Positions 10,701 to 22,348 of a DNA stretch of 64,000 bases are shown here, piece after piece (the first letter of the stretch is position 1; each line of letters begins with the position of its first letter). The position numbers were made by a program, and so were the translations under genes. Source of the DNA: Thalassia testudinum (Eukaryota; Streptophyta; Magnoliopsida; Alismatales; Hydrocharitaceae). The DNA lies in assembly GCA_037157565.1 (NCBI GenBank), contig JAZHRO010000003.1:71488501-71552500 (forward strand). Direction: 5' to 3'. Under the pieces are notes generated by a model, which searched no databases, was not told where the DNA came from, and worked only from the letters and a program-made list of their open reading frames with translations.

Positions 10701-10914
10701 AAAACAAAGAGAACAACAAATTCTTTCCCTCTCTCTTTCTTTATTTTTTGTAAAAGAAACATGTATATCTCTAGAATACAACTTGCTCCCTGAGTTCGAC
10801 CTCGGGAACTCTTTTATTTTCCAAGTAAAAAAATTTATATATTTGAAATGTTGGTAATAACTGACTATACTACAACGTTATAACAATAAAACCCGGTTGA
10901 CCTAACGCACCTCA

Positions 10915-11880
10915 GTGACCTTGCCTAGAGGTTTACCATTTTGAACGGTAGCTTTCTCTCTAGTTCTTTTATTTATGGGGTCAAGAAAAGTGTGAACCCA
11001 GTGTATATCTCCCAGGTTTATCATACTCCCCTGCTTCTTCCCTAAGTGTTTTGGGAATTATTGTGCTTTTTTTTTTGTGAGCTAGGTTCTGGACAACCGG
11101 TCGATGAGCTGTTACCACCAACAACTTGCTAACCATACTCCTACGGTGAAGTGTGGTTTTATTTATTTTTTTTATGTTCTCCTTTATCTTTTTTTTTCTA
11201 TATTTTCTTTTCTTTTCTTTTCTTTTTTTTTTAAGTAGGTGGCTTTCCTGATCTAAGATTTACCAAAAGGTAGTACAATGAAAATGGTCTTGTGACTGGG
11301 CTCTGGACAACCGGTCGATGAGCTATTTCCACCGACAACTTGCCAGCCATACCACCCTAGATAGTTCATTAGCTACCCAATTTCGAAAGAAATCATTGAA
11401 AAGTGAGTCAGTGAAAAAAAATGTGTGTAGATATTTAGGCTTAAAGTCCCCCCAATCAGAGGACATGTTGATAAGTCGCATACTAATCATCAAAATCTAT
11501 TAGCCTAACTAAAAATGAATTTGAATAGGAGAGGACTCGAGACTAAGTCCACATTCGAGTGGACACCCAGGTGAATTAAGCCCGAAGACCTGAAGAGTCT
11601 AAGTGCTTAGTTCCTCTCGTATCATTTCCTAAAGTTAATCACTTCCAAATGCCTAAGTCCTCTTTTCCTAATTTCTTTCCTTTTATATCTTTTTCAAATG
11701 TTCAAATTTTTTTTAAAGAAACTAAAAGAAATTCTATGGAGTTAACACAATGATTTCAGGTATTGATTATCCACCCCCCCACGCCTAAAGGATGCAATGT
11801 CCTCATCGTAAAAATAAAGACATGAGAAGGGTGTAGTAAGTAGAATATCACCTGAGTGTCATGAAAATTCAATCAGCTCC
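10915..11880 (-). mobile_element. Element D 3' non-coding region, part 2
   Basis: This resumes after solo LTR E and aligns with 13850-14815 of F. It contains two copies of a ~57-base module (about 11079-11141 and 11296-11352) with GACAACCGG and a GATGAGCT..TTACCACC core, separated by a T-rich tract (A-rich in sense). A second PPT-like motif (C-run plus GCAATGTCCTCAT, 11768-11806) marks where coding sequence begins upstream. F cuts it at 11880. No ORF of its own. Confidence 0.8.
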
Positions 11881-13445
11881 TGGTCGGGCTGTGCTTCACG
11901 TGTTAGAAATCGAGGTTATAAGTAACCTGTCATCGTAGTTGCAAACACGTCGATCAGATAAAATTTATTCTGAAAATCTAAGGGAGTCCCAGGTCGAACA
12001 CAGGGAGGCGACGTTTACTTTAATTGAAAATCGCGCTTCGATTTTATTTATTTTTGGTTGTTTTTATCTTTTCTACTTTTTTTGGTTTTTAGCAGGCAAG
12101 AGATCAGGTTGATGAGTTCTAGCTAATCTGCTTGCAAGAATATATTTATGAGAGGAAAGAGATAGAGAGAGAGAAATAAACATCTATTTATCAAGAATTA
12201 TTTGTTACAACTATGAAAGCAAGAAAAATCTACACTACGAAACCATAAAAAGATAAAGTAAGGTGAGAGAAATCCCCCTCGACGGTTGCTAGGAGGATGA
12301 CTCGCTCTGACGTCGCCTGGAGGAAGGTGGTGAGGAGCAGGACGAAGGAGGATGGAGCCGGAGGACAGAGGATGGGATAGGATGATGTCACAGTGAGGAT
12401 CTTCTTCCCGAAGGGCGGTGAGAGGACGGCCATGGGATGCTCCACGAAGAGGGGTGAGAGGACGGAAAACTATTTGGTTTTACTCTAGATGAGCATCCCA
12501 GGCTTGGGACAAGCTCTTTCTAGAGCCTTGGAGGTGGTGAGAGGAAGAAAGGAAGAGATGCTTTGGAATGGTGGTGGGTAGGTCCTTTTATAGTGGAGGA
12601 GGAAGAACAAATTCGCTTCTGGGTCATTACTGACGTCCATAAACGTCGCTGCAGCTATCGCTGAAGATCCGACCTTCAAATCCACTTGCTGGCATGCGCT
12701 GACCATTAGTGACAGTTGTAAGCGTCAGTAAAGGTGCATCGCTGGAGATCCACGCCCGCCCCGCTGGCACCCGCCCCAATGGCGCGCTCCGCTGGCACGC
12801 ATCACGTGCCTTGTGCCCCCGCACCTCGCGCACTTGCATGCAGCATGCATTGCTACAGTGATGCGCGCAGCGGCAGCTGTGCGCTTGCGCTGTTGCTGCG
12901 CGCGGTGCACTGCACGCGGCTGCGGCTGTGTGCGCGTGCTACTGCTGCTGGCTGACGTTGGGCAGCCTGGATGGTGCCATGTGGCGCCACCTAGGTCGTC
13001 CATTCTTATTTCTTTTGTAAAGGGTGCCTCGGTGCTCCGATCGAGATGCTTCTCATGCTGTCAGACTGCGATCGTCGCTCCGGATCCATCCGTCCGATCG
13101 GATTTTCCATCCGAAACCCGTATGGATGTCGCATTGCCCCCCTAACCGTTGATCTTCCTCGGGCTTCATGTGATGCTACGGGACTCTGATCTGGACGATT
13201 TCAGAGGCGTTAGACTCCGATAGTCGTATTAATCAGATTTGTATGGTCTGATCGTCCATCCAAGGCCCTAAAATAAATCATCTCCTCTCCTGACCATAAA
13301 ATGAACCTAATTAACACAAAATATATACAACTACTCTAAATGTACAATGATGCATGTTATGCCATATTTATAACATGAAGTGCAAATATAAGCCTAGGAA
13401 CATGCCTGAATAGGCATTTTAACCTAGATAGATGTGTCTATATCA
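11881..13445 (-). repeat. Element F 3' LTR
   Basis: Plus-strand ends are TGGTCGGGCT and TCTATATCA. A minus-strand TATA box CTATAAAAGG lies at 12584-12596. The CTCCC-type motif is at about 11985-12012 and the GTCATCGTAGTT stretch (tRNA-Asp-like) at 11929-11940, 48 bases from the LTR end. The GC-rich block 12760-12960 shows long open frames on both strands but nothing protein-like. Confidence 0.92.
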
Positions 13446-14745
13446 TTCCCCCATGCCTATCTTTTGCTAGTCCCTAGCAAAATTAAACTACATGCTATGT
13501 ATGAAATCAAAATTAGGGCTAGATCGCTTAGGCCTAAGTTATTTACTAACAATAGAAAATTTCAACTAAGGTTCTAAACTATGAAGACTAAACAGTACCC
13601 AGGTGTCTGCCAGAATCCAGACTGCCCAAGTCCTCGCCTTATTTGAAAAGGGAAGATACATTTTTTTATTTTTTCTTTTTTTTCTAATTTTTTGTACTTT
13701 TGGAGTTTGAGAGCTCCAGGATAACTTTTTACGGCTACCCGACCCAAGCAAGACTCGAAAAGGACTCTAAGCACTAAGCATCTTCGTGAAAAAGTGATAG
13801 ACTCACAAAACGACCGTTAAAATGGACTTTGGGTTCTACGACCCTAGGTGACCTTGCCTAAAGGTTTACTTTACGATCGATAGATTTCTCCCTACTTCTT
13901 TTATTTATGGGGTCAACACAAGGGCGAACCCAGTGTATATCTCCCTAGTTTATTCTACTTACCCACTTCTTCCCTAAGTGTTTTGGGAATTATTATGCAT
14001 TTATTTGTTTGTGAGCTGGGTTCTGGACAACTGGCCGATGAGCTGTTACCACCGACAACTTGCTAGCCATACTCGTGCGGTGAAGTGTGGTTTTATTTGT
14101 TTTTATTTTTATTTCTTTCTTTCTTTCTTTTTCTTTTTTTCTTCTTTTTTTTTCCTTTTCTTTTTTATAAGAAGGTGGCTTTCCTAATCTAAGATTTACC
14201 TAAAGGCAGTACAGCGAAAATGGTCTTGTGGTTGGGCTCTGGACAACCGGCTGATGAGCTATTACCACCGATAACTTCCCAGCCATACCACCCAAGTCGA
14301 TCCATTAGCTTCCCAATTTCCGTAAAAACTGACGGAAAGTGAGTCAGTGCAAATAGTGTGTAGATGCTTAGCCTTAAAATCCCCCAAATCAGAGGGTGGG
14401 TTGATAAGTCGTATACTTATCATCCCAATTTATTTACCAACTTAAAATGAATTTTAATTGGCGAGAACTCTAGACTAAGTCCACATTCGAGTGGACACCC
14501 AGGCTAATTAAGCCCGAAGACCTGAAGAGTCTAAGTGTTTAGGTCCTCTTGTATCATTTCCTAGAGTTAATAACTTCCAAATGCCTAAGTTCTCTTTTCC
14601 TAATTTCTTTCTTTTCTTTTTTTTAATTTTCAATTTTCTTTTTCTAATTTTATAAGAAACTAAAAGAAATTCTACGGAGTTAACATAATGATTTCAGGAA
14701 TTGATTATCCACCCCCCCATGGCTAAATGATGCAATGTCCTCATT
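13446..14745 (-). mobile_element. Element F PPT and 3' non-coding region
   Basis: The PPT (minus sense GGCATGGGGGAA) and its hairpin TTGCTAG-GGA-CTAGCAA are at 13446-13481. Two copies of the ~57-base GACAAC..GG / GATGAGCT..TTACCACCG module (14014-14075 and 14234-14290) flank a T-rich tract (14095-14170). The internal second PPT-like motif with GCAATGTCCTCAT is at 14707-14745. Nothing coding is seen. Confidence 0.85.
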
Positions 14746-15008
14746 GTAAAAATAAAGACATGAAAAGGGCAGAGTAAACAGAACATCACCTGAGTGTCGT
14801 GAAAATCTGGTCAGCTCCATAGAGAGAAGGGTGTATACACACGTGCTAAGTTTAATGCCTTCAGCTAGGCATAGCATACTTACAAAGAAGAGATTGAGAA
14901 TTCACAAGTGCGGTTCAGAATCAAAATCAAAATATTGATCCTGAAACCCGCCAGCAGAAGATGTCCACAGACATGGACGAGATTATGGTGCAGACCCATG
15001 CCCAAGGG

Positions 15009-16574
15009 TCAAGTGGTTCTTAGGTTCTGGATGAAAATCACCCAGAACCAAAGGTTGTTGTGTTTGTGGGGTCGGGCCTGCAATTTAGTGGTGTGCAACT
15101 CAAGACCAAAGTATCGAACAATGGGTAATGATGGCTCAATAGGTGTTGTTGTCCACTTAACATATAGCTCAGAAAAATAATCAGTTATTTCAAGCTTGGG
15201 TTGCACGTGAAAGATATCGTAAGGGTCCTGGTAGAAAGTAGGTGATTTTAAGTCAGTAGGTACCCTTAGATCCAAAATCAAACTTCCCTCAGAATTAGCC
15301 TCCCAAATCTTTATTTCAACAATTCTATCCTCCAACATCAAGGGCTTAGGCTTCAAGACCTCTAGCATATTATTCACCCCATATGATTCGCCCAACTCCA
15401 AAAATCATGGCTGAATCAAGATCAACTTGGGCACAAAGATCTCAGAAGTCATCTCTTCAAGGTGCAGATGAGGATTGGGGTCACTGATTGAATCATCAAG
15501 ATTAGGATCCTCCAAGTTAACCCCAACTAAATCCAAATCTTCAATAATTCGGCTATCAACTGGTTTGTCAGATTCCTCACGCCCATTTGTCTCACTAAAA
15601 TCCTCTTCCTTAAGTTCAAGTGAGACTTTGCCAAAAGATTCTTCACCCTCAGAGTCAAAGAATTGATGATCCTCATTTATATATGTCTCAAAATCATATG
15701 TCATTTCATGGTCCGTGAAGACATATTTTTCCTCTCTCCGTTGCTCGGGGATCTCGGGTGAATTAATCGGTTCATCCTCAAATGGTTGCTCAAGCCCATC
15801 CTGGTCATCCCCAGTCTCAGAAAATGTATCCCCCCAGACAGGCTCCTGAGCGGGTTCAGACATTGGCTCTCCTGAAGGGGGTTCATCTTGAGAATCATCC
15901 TAAGATTTGACTAGTGCAACCACAAATTTCATCCTCAACCTCGACAATTTCCCAAGAAGGAACTCACCCAAGTCCCTATCCCTAACACTTTGGAGCAAAC
16001 CCAATAGAGAACTATTAAGTTGATCAATCATTTTGATCATAGGCTCCAGTGCTTCAGTGCATGGTGTTGGCTGAGCTTCTAAAGATTGTATAGCGTTCCT
16101 CAAATTAGCGAATACCCTATCTTCGATCTGGTTCACCTGAAACGACTGGTTTGGTTCAGGTTTGGGTGGGTTCAGATTAAATCTAGGGGAGTCAAGATGT
16201 TGAGGTTCTCGAGTTCCTCCCTGGTAGTAGGTCGTCTTGGATTGTTTAAAGAAGGGTGATGACTTATTTTCAATGGAATACTGGGGAGGGTAGGTGTTAT
16301 AATCATTATATCCTTCCTGATTGTAGATCGGGTTGGTTTGGTCATCAAAGGATGGAGATCCATAGTCATTATAGCTCTAGGAAGGATAATAATCATAGTC
16401 TTGTTGTCTAGGGTTAGGCCCTGGACACTGAGGTCCAGATTCATATCCCCAATCAAAGTCATCCAGGCTAGTGGATAGGTAATTATAAGTCAAGTCGGGA
16501 TAGTAATCATCTTGTGGGTAAGTGGTAGTAGGAGGATAGCATGTAAAATGTGTGTAGGATGTGGAAGGGTACAT
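15009..16574 (-). pseudogene. Element F ORF of unknown function (about 520 codons, broken)
   Basis: I do not recognise this protein; no gag, protease or polymerase motif is visible. The start M-Y-P at 16574 is chosen because D's copy also starts M-Y-P (21101). The order is: a Tyr/Pro/Asp-rich N-terminus; a middle with a conserved helical, coiled-coil-like stretch (16136-15900, including I-Q-S-L-E-A-Q-P-T-P-C and L-G-E-F-L-L-G-K-L); a strongly acidic Glu/Asp/Ser-rich part (15863-15405); and a C-terminal block conserved with D (P-Y-D-I-F-H-V-Q-P-K, F-S-E-L..K-W-T-T). A few in-frame stops interrupt one continuous frame. It occupies the place of gag-pol, so it may be a packaging or RNA-binding protein, but this is only a guess. 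Confidence 0.6.
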
Positions 16575-17814
16575 GGTGAAGTAAGGACGGAAATCAGAAG
16601 TGAAAGGAGCCTTGCAATACAAAAATACAAACCTGTCCTCAGTTTAGGTAGCCTAATGGTCTACAGACTCTCAGAATCCGTCTTAAGATTATAGACGATT
16701 TAGTCTACTTATGTCCAGGCAATCCAACTAGTTAGAAGGAGGGACTGGGGAGAAGGTTCTTCCTTTGGCTTGCGCCTCCGGTTCCTAGTGTACCCCCCAG
16801 CTGCGGTCGTTTTACTCTACTCCCCTAGCTAGACATCAGATTGACTAGTATAAGTAGGTTAATCATGAACAATCTCAATCTGGATCCTGACGAGCGAACC
16901 AGTCCTTAGGGCCAATGTCTTATCAATTTTAGTTAGGCTTGGGACAATGGTGCTTCGGGAATGTGATGGGCCCTTTAGATGGGTTGTGCCTTTAATCATC
17001 AGTTAAAATGTGTGTGTGTGCACAACCAAGGTTTGTAAACAAGGTTATTTGACGATGTGTCTTTTAGAGTTCAACCTTGTTTAGTAGCTTTTAGGGTTTA
17101 ATCCGTAGGTTGGTTCAATCAAAGTTTAGTAGAACACTCCAAGTTTTGAAAGCACGGGAGATGATATGTTCCTTTAGAAATCAAAAATAATGTGGAGTGC
17201 CTGGTACAACCCTAAGAATCAACCCTAAGTGGCAAGCTACTTGATGGATTAGTTTTAGATTGAGTGGTGCAGCCCAAACAGCTCAATCAATTGGCCTATT
17301 GCACCACTTAGTTTAGGCCCACAAGAATTTTTAACCTATTCAGATTTCTACTCACTTATGTGTATTTAGTTGAAGTGTACCGGGTCCACAGGTCAGATCC
17401 CGGTTAAGTGGTAGAATCAAAGTGATTGTGCGCCTTAGGATAACAAGTTGTGGGTGTAAAGTGTGTAGCTTTCAAAAAAATCCCACAATCAGATAACACT
17501 TTTATTTTTATTTTTTTTATTTATTTGGATGGAGAGGTGAGTGGAAGTGGCAAACAAACAACTAAATCTATCCTAGGGTTCATAAAAAGCACCTAAGTTG
17601 ATTTGGGTTTGAGTTATTCTGTTATGGAATGAAAACTAAGGTGGGGGTGGTGTGGGGGACACTTACAAAACACTCTACCCGCACTTTACTCTGGTCTACT
17701 GCACTTGGATCTCCAAGCTAGGGTACCTGCAAGAAAGTAGATCAAAGACAAGTAGGGTTAATGCTATGTCAATGCAAAGAAACATAATAAACAATAAAGT
17801 AAATTCCGTTGCCT
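16575..17814 (-). mobile_element. Element F 5' leader
   Basis: This is the non-coding region between PBS and ORF in minus sense. It aligns with D's leader (21102-22327), with shared blocks such as CCTCCGGTTCCTAGTGTACC and GATTGAGTGGTGC. No ORF or recognised motif. Confidence 0.75.
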
Positions 17815-17832
17815 CCCCGGCAACGGTGCTAA
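17815..17832 (-). other. Primer binding site of F (tRNA-Asp)
   Basis: The minus-strand sequence TAGCACCGTTGCCGGGGA matches the complement of the tRNA-Asp(GUC) 3' end with two changes. It lies two bases from the LTR end at 17835. Confidence 0.85.
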
Positions 17833-17834
17833 AA

Positions 17835-19388
17835 TGGTCGGGCCGTGCTTCGCGTGTTAGAAATTGAGGTTATAAGTAACCTATCGTAGTAGTTCGAAAA
17901 CACATCGATCAGATAAAATTTATACCGAAACTCTAAAGGAGTCCCAGGTCGAACACAGGGAAACGACGTTTACTTTAATTGAAAATCGCACTTCGATTTT
18001 ATTTTTTTTTGGTCATTTTTATCTTCTCTACTTTTTTTGGTTTTTAGCAGGCAAGAGATCAGGTTGATGAGTTCTATCTAATCTACTTGCAAGAATATAT
18101 ATATGAGAGAGAAAGAGATTGAGAGAGAGAAATAAACATCTATTTATCAAGAATTGTTTGTTACAACTATGAAAGCAGGAAAAATCTACACTATGAAAGC
18201 ATAAAAAGATAAAATGAGGTGAGAGAAATCCCCCTCGATGGTTGCTCAGAGGACAACTCGCTCTGACGTCTCCTGAAGGAAGGTGGTGAGGAGCGGGGAT
18301 GAAGGAGGATGGAGCCGGAGGACAGAGGATGGGGTATGACGACGTCACGGTGAGGATCTTCTTCCCGAAGGGCTGTGAGAGGACGGCCACGGGATGCTCC
18401 ACGAAGGGGGTGAGAGGATAGAAAACTATTTGGTTTTACTCTAGAGGAGCATCCCGGGCTTGGGTCAAGCTCTTTCCAAAGCCTTGGAGGTGGTGAGAGG
18501 AAGAAAGGAAGAGATGCCTTGGAATGGTGGTCGGTAGGTCCTTTTATTGTAGAGGAGGAAGAACAAATTCGCTTCTGGGTCATTACTAACCTCCATAAAT
18601 GTTGCTGCAGCTGTCGCTGAAGATTCGGCCTTCAAATCAACTTGCTGGCATGCGCTGACAATTAGTGACAGCTGCAAACGTCACTAAAGGTGTGTCGCTG
18701 GAGATCCACGCCCGCACCAATGGCACACGCCCCGCTGGCGCGCATCACGTCCTTGTGCTCCCCGCACCTCGCGCACGCTCATGCGGCGTGCGTTGCTATA
18801 GCACTGCGCGCAGCGGCAACTGTGCGGGTGCGCTGTTGCTGTGCGCGGTGCACTGCGCGTGGCTACGGCTGTGCGCGTGTGCTACTGCTGCTGGCTGACA
18901 TTGGGCAGCCTGGATGGTGACACGTGGCGCCACCTAGGCCGTCCATTCTTATTTCTTTTGTAAAGGGTGCCTCGGTGCTCCGATCGGGATGCTTCCCATG
19001 CTGTCGGATTGCGATCGTCGCTCCGGATCCATCCATACAGTCGGATTTTCCATCTGAAACCCGTATGGATGTTGCATTGCCCCCCTAACCGTTGATCTTC
19101 CTCGATCTTCATGTGATGCTACGGGACTCTAATCTGGACGATTTTAGAGGCGTTAGACTTCGATCGTCGTATTAATCGGATCCATATGGTCTGATCGTCC
19201 ATCCAAGGCCCTAAAATAAATCATCTCCTCTCCTGACCATAAAAAGAACCTAATTAACACAAAATATATACAACTACTCTTAATGCACAATGATGCATGT
19301 TATGCCATATTTATAACATGAAGTGCAAATATAAGCCTAGCAACATGCATGAATAGGCATTTTAACCTAGATAGATGTGTCTATATCA
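17835..19388 (-). repeat. Element F 5' LTR
   Basis: It aligns with 11881-13445 throughout; the two copies differ by roughly 5-10% by eye. The TATA region is mutated here (TATTGTAG near 18545). The tRNA-Asp-like stretch is at 17882-17894. Confidence 0.92.
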
Positions 19389-19594
19389 TCTCCGCAGAGA
19401 GAAGAGTGTATGCACATGTGCTAAGTTTAATACCTTCAGCCTGGCATAACATACATACAAAGAAGAAATTGAGAATTTACAAGTGCGGGTCAAAATCAAA
19501 ATCAAAAGGTTGATCCTGAAATTCATTTGCAGAAGATGTCCACAGATGTGGACCCAATTATTGTGCAAACCCATGCCCCAAGGTCGAGTGGTTC

Positions 19595-21101
19595 TCAGGT
19601 TCGGGCATGCGGTTTAGTGGTGTGCAACCTAAGACCAAAGTGTCGGTCAACAGGTAAAGATGGTTCAATAGGTGCGGTTGTCCACTTAACATCTAGTTCA
19701 GAAAAATAATCAATTAATCTAGGCTTGGGTTGCACATGAAAGATATCATAAGGGTGCATATAGAAGATAGGTGGTTTTAGGTCAATAGGTACCCTTATAT
19801 CCAAACTTGTTTTTCCCTCAAAATTAACCTCCCAAATTTCTAATGCAAAATTCCTATCCTCTAAAATCAAGTGCTCAAGCTTCAGGACCTCTGAATCATT
19901 GTATACCCCATCTAAAGTGCCCAAGTTCAACAATTGCGGTTGAATCAGGATTGACTTGGGCATAATGTTCTCAGAAGTCAGCTCCTCGAGGTGTCGATGA
20001 GGACTGGGGTCACTGATTGAATCATGAAGATTTGGATCCTCCAAGTTAATCCCAACCGAATCCAAATCTTTAATGAATGAACTATCAAATGGTTCATCAG
20101 ATTCCTCGTGCCCGTTTGCCTCAATAAAATCATTTTCCTAATGCTCAAGTGAGATTTCACCTAAAGATTCTTCACCCTCAGAGTCAAATAATTGATGATC
20201 CTCATTTATATATGTCTCAAAATTATAAATCATTTCATGATCCAAGGAGACATAATTTTCTTCGTTCCATGACTTGGGGATCTCAGGTGAATCAATCGGT
20301 TCATCCTCAAAGGGTTGCTCTTGACCAATCTGGTCATCTCCAATCTTCGAATATGTATCCCCCCGACAGGTGCCTAAGTGGGTTCAGACATTGGCTCTCC
20401 TAAAGAGGGTTCATCTTGAGAATCATCCCAAGATTTGACTAGTGCAACCATAGATTTCATCCTCGACATTGACAATTTCCCAAGAAGAAACTCACCCAGG
20501 TCCCTATCCCTAACACTTTGGAGCAAATCCAATAGAGAACTATTAAGTTCATTAATCATTTTGATCATAGGCTCCAGTGCTTTAATGCATGGTGTTGGCT
20601 GAGCCTCCAACGATTGTATAGTGTTCCTCAAATTAGCCAACACCCTATCTTGAATCTCGTCCACCTGAACCAACTGGTTCGATTCAGGTTTGGGTGGGTT
20701 TGGGTTAAATATATGGGAGTCAAGATGTCGTGGTTCTTGGGTTCCTCCCTGATAGTAGGTCATCACAGGTTGTTTGAAGAATGGTGTGAGCTATATTCAG
20801 TGAAATATTGGGGAGGGTAGGTGTTATAATCATCATATCCTTCCTGATTGTAGATCGAGTTAGTTTGATCATCAAAGGATCGAGATCTATAATCATTGTA
20901 TCTTTGGGAAGGATAGTAATAATAGTCTTGTTGTCAAGGGTTAGGCCGTGGACACTGATGTCCAAATTCATAACCCTAATGAAAGTCATCCCAGTTAGTG
21001 GATGGGTAATTACAAGTCAAGTCGGGATAGTAATCATCTTGGGGATAAGTGGTGGTAGGAGGATAGGATGTCAAATGTGTGTAGGATGTGGTTGGGTACA
21101 T
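19595..21101 (-). pseudogene. Element D ORF of unknown function (about 500 codons, broken)
   Basis: This is homologous to F's ORF along its length: M-Y-P start, Tyr-rich N-terminus, conserved helical block with L-E-A-Q-P-T-P-C and L-L-Q-S-V-R-D-R-D-L-G (20640-20450), acidic part, and C-terminal P-Y-D-I-F-H-V-Q-P-K block. Stops and frameshifts occur near 20100, 20780 and 20930. The protein is unknown and no enzyme motif is seen. F's insertion point (11880/19388) lies about 200 bases past the ORF end, in the 3' non-coding region. Confidence 0.6.
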
Positions 21102-22327
21102 GGTAGAAAAGGAGGGAAAATGAAGAAGAGAAAAGGTGCCCTACAATACAATCAACCAAACCTGTCCTTAAGTGGGTATCTTGAAGACCTATAGACACCC
21201 AGGACCTGTCTTGAGATCATAAACAATTTGGTATACTTTTATCTGCTCCATCCAACCAGTTAGAAGGAGGGACTGGGGAGAAGGTTCTTCCTTTGGCTTA
21301 CGCCTCCGGTTCCTAGTGTACCCCCCAACTGCGGTCGTTTGATGCTACTATCCTAGCTAGACATCAGATTGACCAGCAAAAGTAGATTAATTGAAAAAAA
21401 ATCTCAGTCTGAGCCCCAAAGGGTGAATCAATCCTTAAGGCCAATATCTACTGAGTTTTAGTTAGGTTTGGGGTGATCGTGCTCTTGGAATGTGATGAGC
21501 CCTTTAGATGGCTGTGCCATTAATGATCAGTTAACATGTGCGTGCGTGCACAACCAGGGTTCTCAAACAAGGTTATTTAACGATGTCCCTTTTAGGATTT
21601 AACCTTGTTTAGTAGCATTTAAGGTTAAATTCTTAGGTTGGTTCAATCAAGGTTTAGTAGAACACTCTAGGTTTTGAAAGCACGGGTGATGATATGTTCC
21701 TTTAAAAATAAGAAGTAACATGGAGTGCCTGGTTCAGGCCTAGGAATCAACCCTAATTGGCAAGCTACTTGATGGATCAGTTTTAGATTGAGTGGTGCGG
21801 CCCAAACAACTCAATCAATTGCCCTATTGCTCCACTTTGTTAAGGCACATAAGAATATTCATCCTATTCAGATTTCTGCTCATTTATGTGTATTGAGTTG
21901 AAGTGTACCAGGTCCACAGGTCAGATCCTAGTTAAGTTGTAGAATCAAAGTGATTGTGCACCTTATGATAAGAAGTTGTGAGTGTTAAGTGTGTAGCTTT
22001 CAGTTAAATCCCACAAGAGAAGAAATTTTTTTTTTGGATATGCAGGTGGGTGAGGTGAGTGGAGTGGTAATCAAACAACCAAAATTTACCTAGGGTTTAT
22101 GCAAAGCACCTAAGTTGATTTGGGTTTGATTTATTAGTTTATGGAATGAAAACTAAGGTGGGGTGGTGTGGTGGACACTTACAAAACACTCCACTCGCAT
22201 TTACTCCGATCTACCGCACTTGGATCTCCATGCTAGGGTACCACAAAACAATAGATCAATGATAAGTGGGGTTAGTGTTATGTAAATGAAAAGAAGTGCA
22301 GAAAACAATGAAGTAACTTCCCTTGCC
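21102..22327 (-). mobile_element. Element D 5' leader
   Basis: Non-coding, aligning with 16575-17814 of F. No separate feature recognised. Confidence 0.75.
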
Positions 22328-22345
22328 TTCCCGGCAACGGAGCCG
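22328..22345 (-). other. Primer binding site of D (tRNA-Asp)
   Basis: The minus-strand sequence CGGCTCCGTTGCCGGGAA matches the complement of the tRNA-Asp 3' end with scattered changes. It lies three bases from the LTR at 22349. Confidence 0.8.
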
Positions 22346-22348
22346 AAA

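Larger units (their letters stand above)
8208..10914 (+). repeat. Element E: solo LTR, 2.7 kb, TGATGA group
   Basis: It runs TGATGAGAACC...GCACCTCA with a perfect 5-base duplication GTGAC (8203-8207, 10915-10919). Excising it restores the D sequence as seen in F (13840-13860). There is no internal coding sequence, so this is a solo LTR left by recombination between two LTRs. Its first 17 bases form a hairpin TGATGAG-AAC-CTCATCA. Bases 8890-9980 are GC-rich. It has a TATA box at 9132, a second promoter-like array at 10046-10090, purine-rich tandem repeats (10531-10700), the CTCCC...CGACCTCGGGA motif (10782-10808), and a 14-base perfect complement of tRNA-Asp nt 4-17 at 10864-10877, 37 bases from the end. 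Confidence 0.92.
11881..19388 (-). mobile_element. Element F: non-autonomous relative of D, inserted in D
   Basis: F has LTRs of 1565 and 1554 bases in direct orientation, a PPT, one long ORF, a leader and a tRNA-Asp PBS. It is flanked by GCTCC (11876-11880) and TCTCC (19389-19393), a 5-base duplication with one change. The D sequence either side (CAGCTCC | GCAGAGAGAAG) is continuous in F's own internal copy at about 14816, which proves the insertion. F is the same family as D (internal regions align throughout) but belongs to an LTR subfamily without the tRNA-like segment. It lacks gag and pol. Confidence 0.92.
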
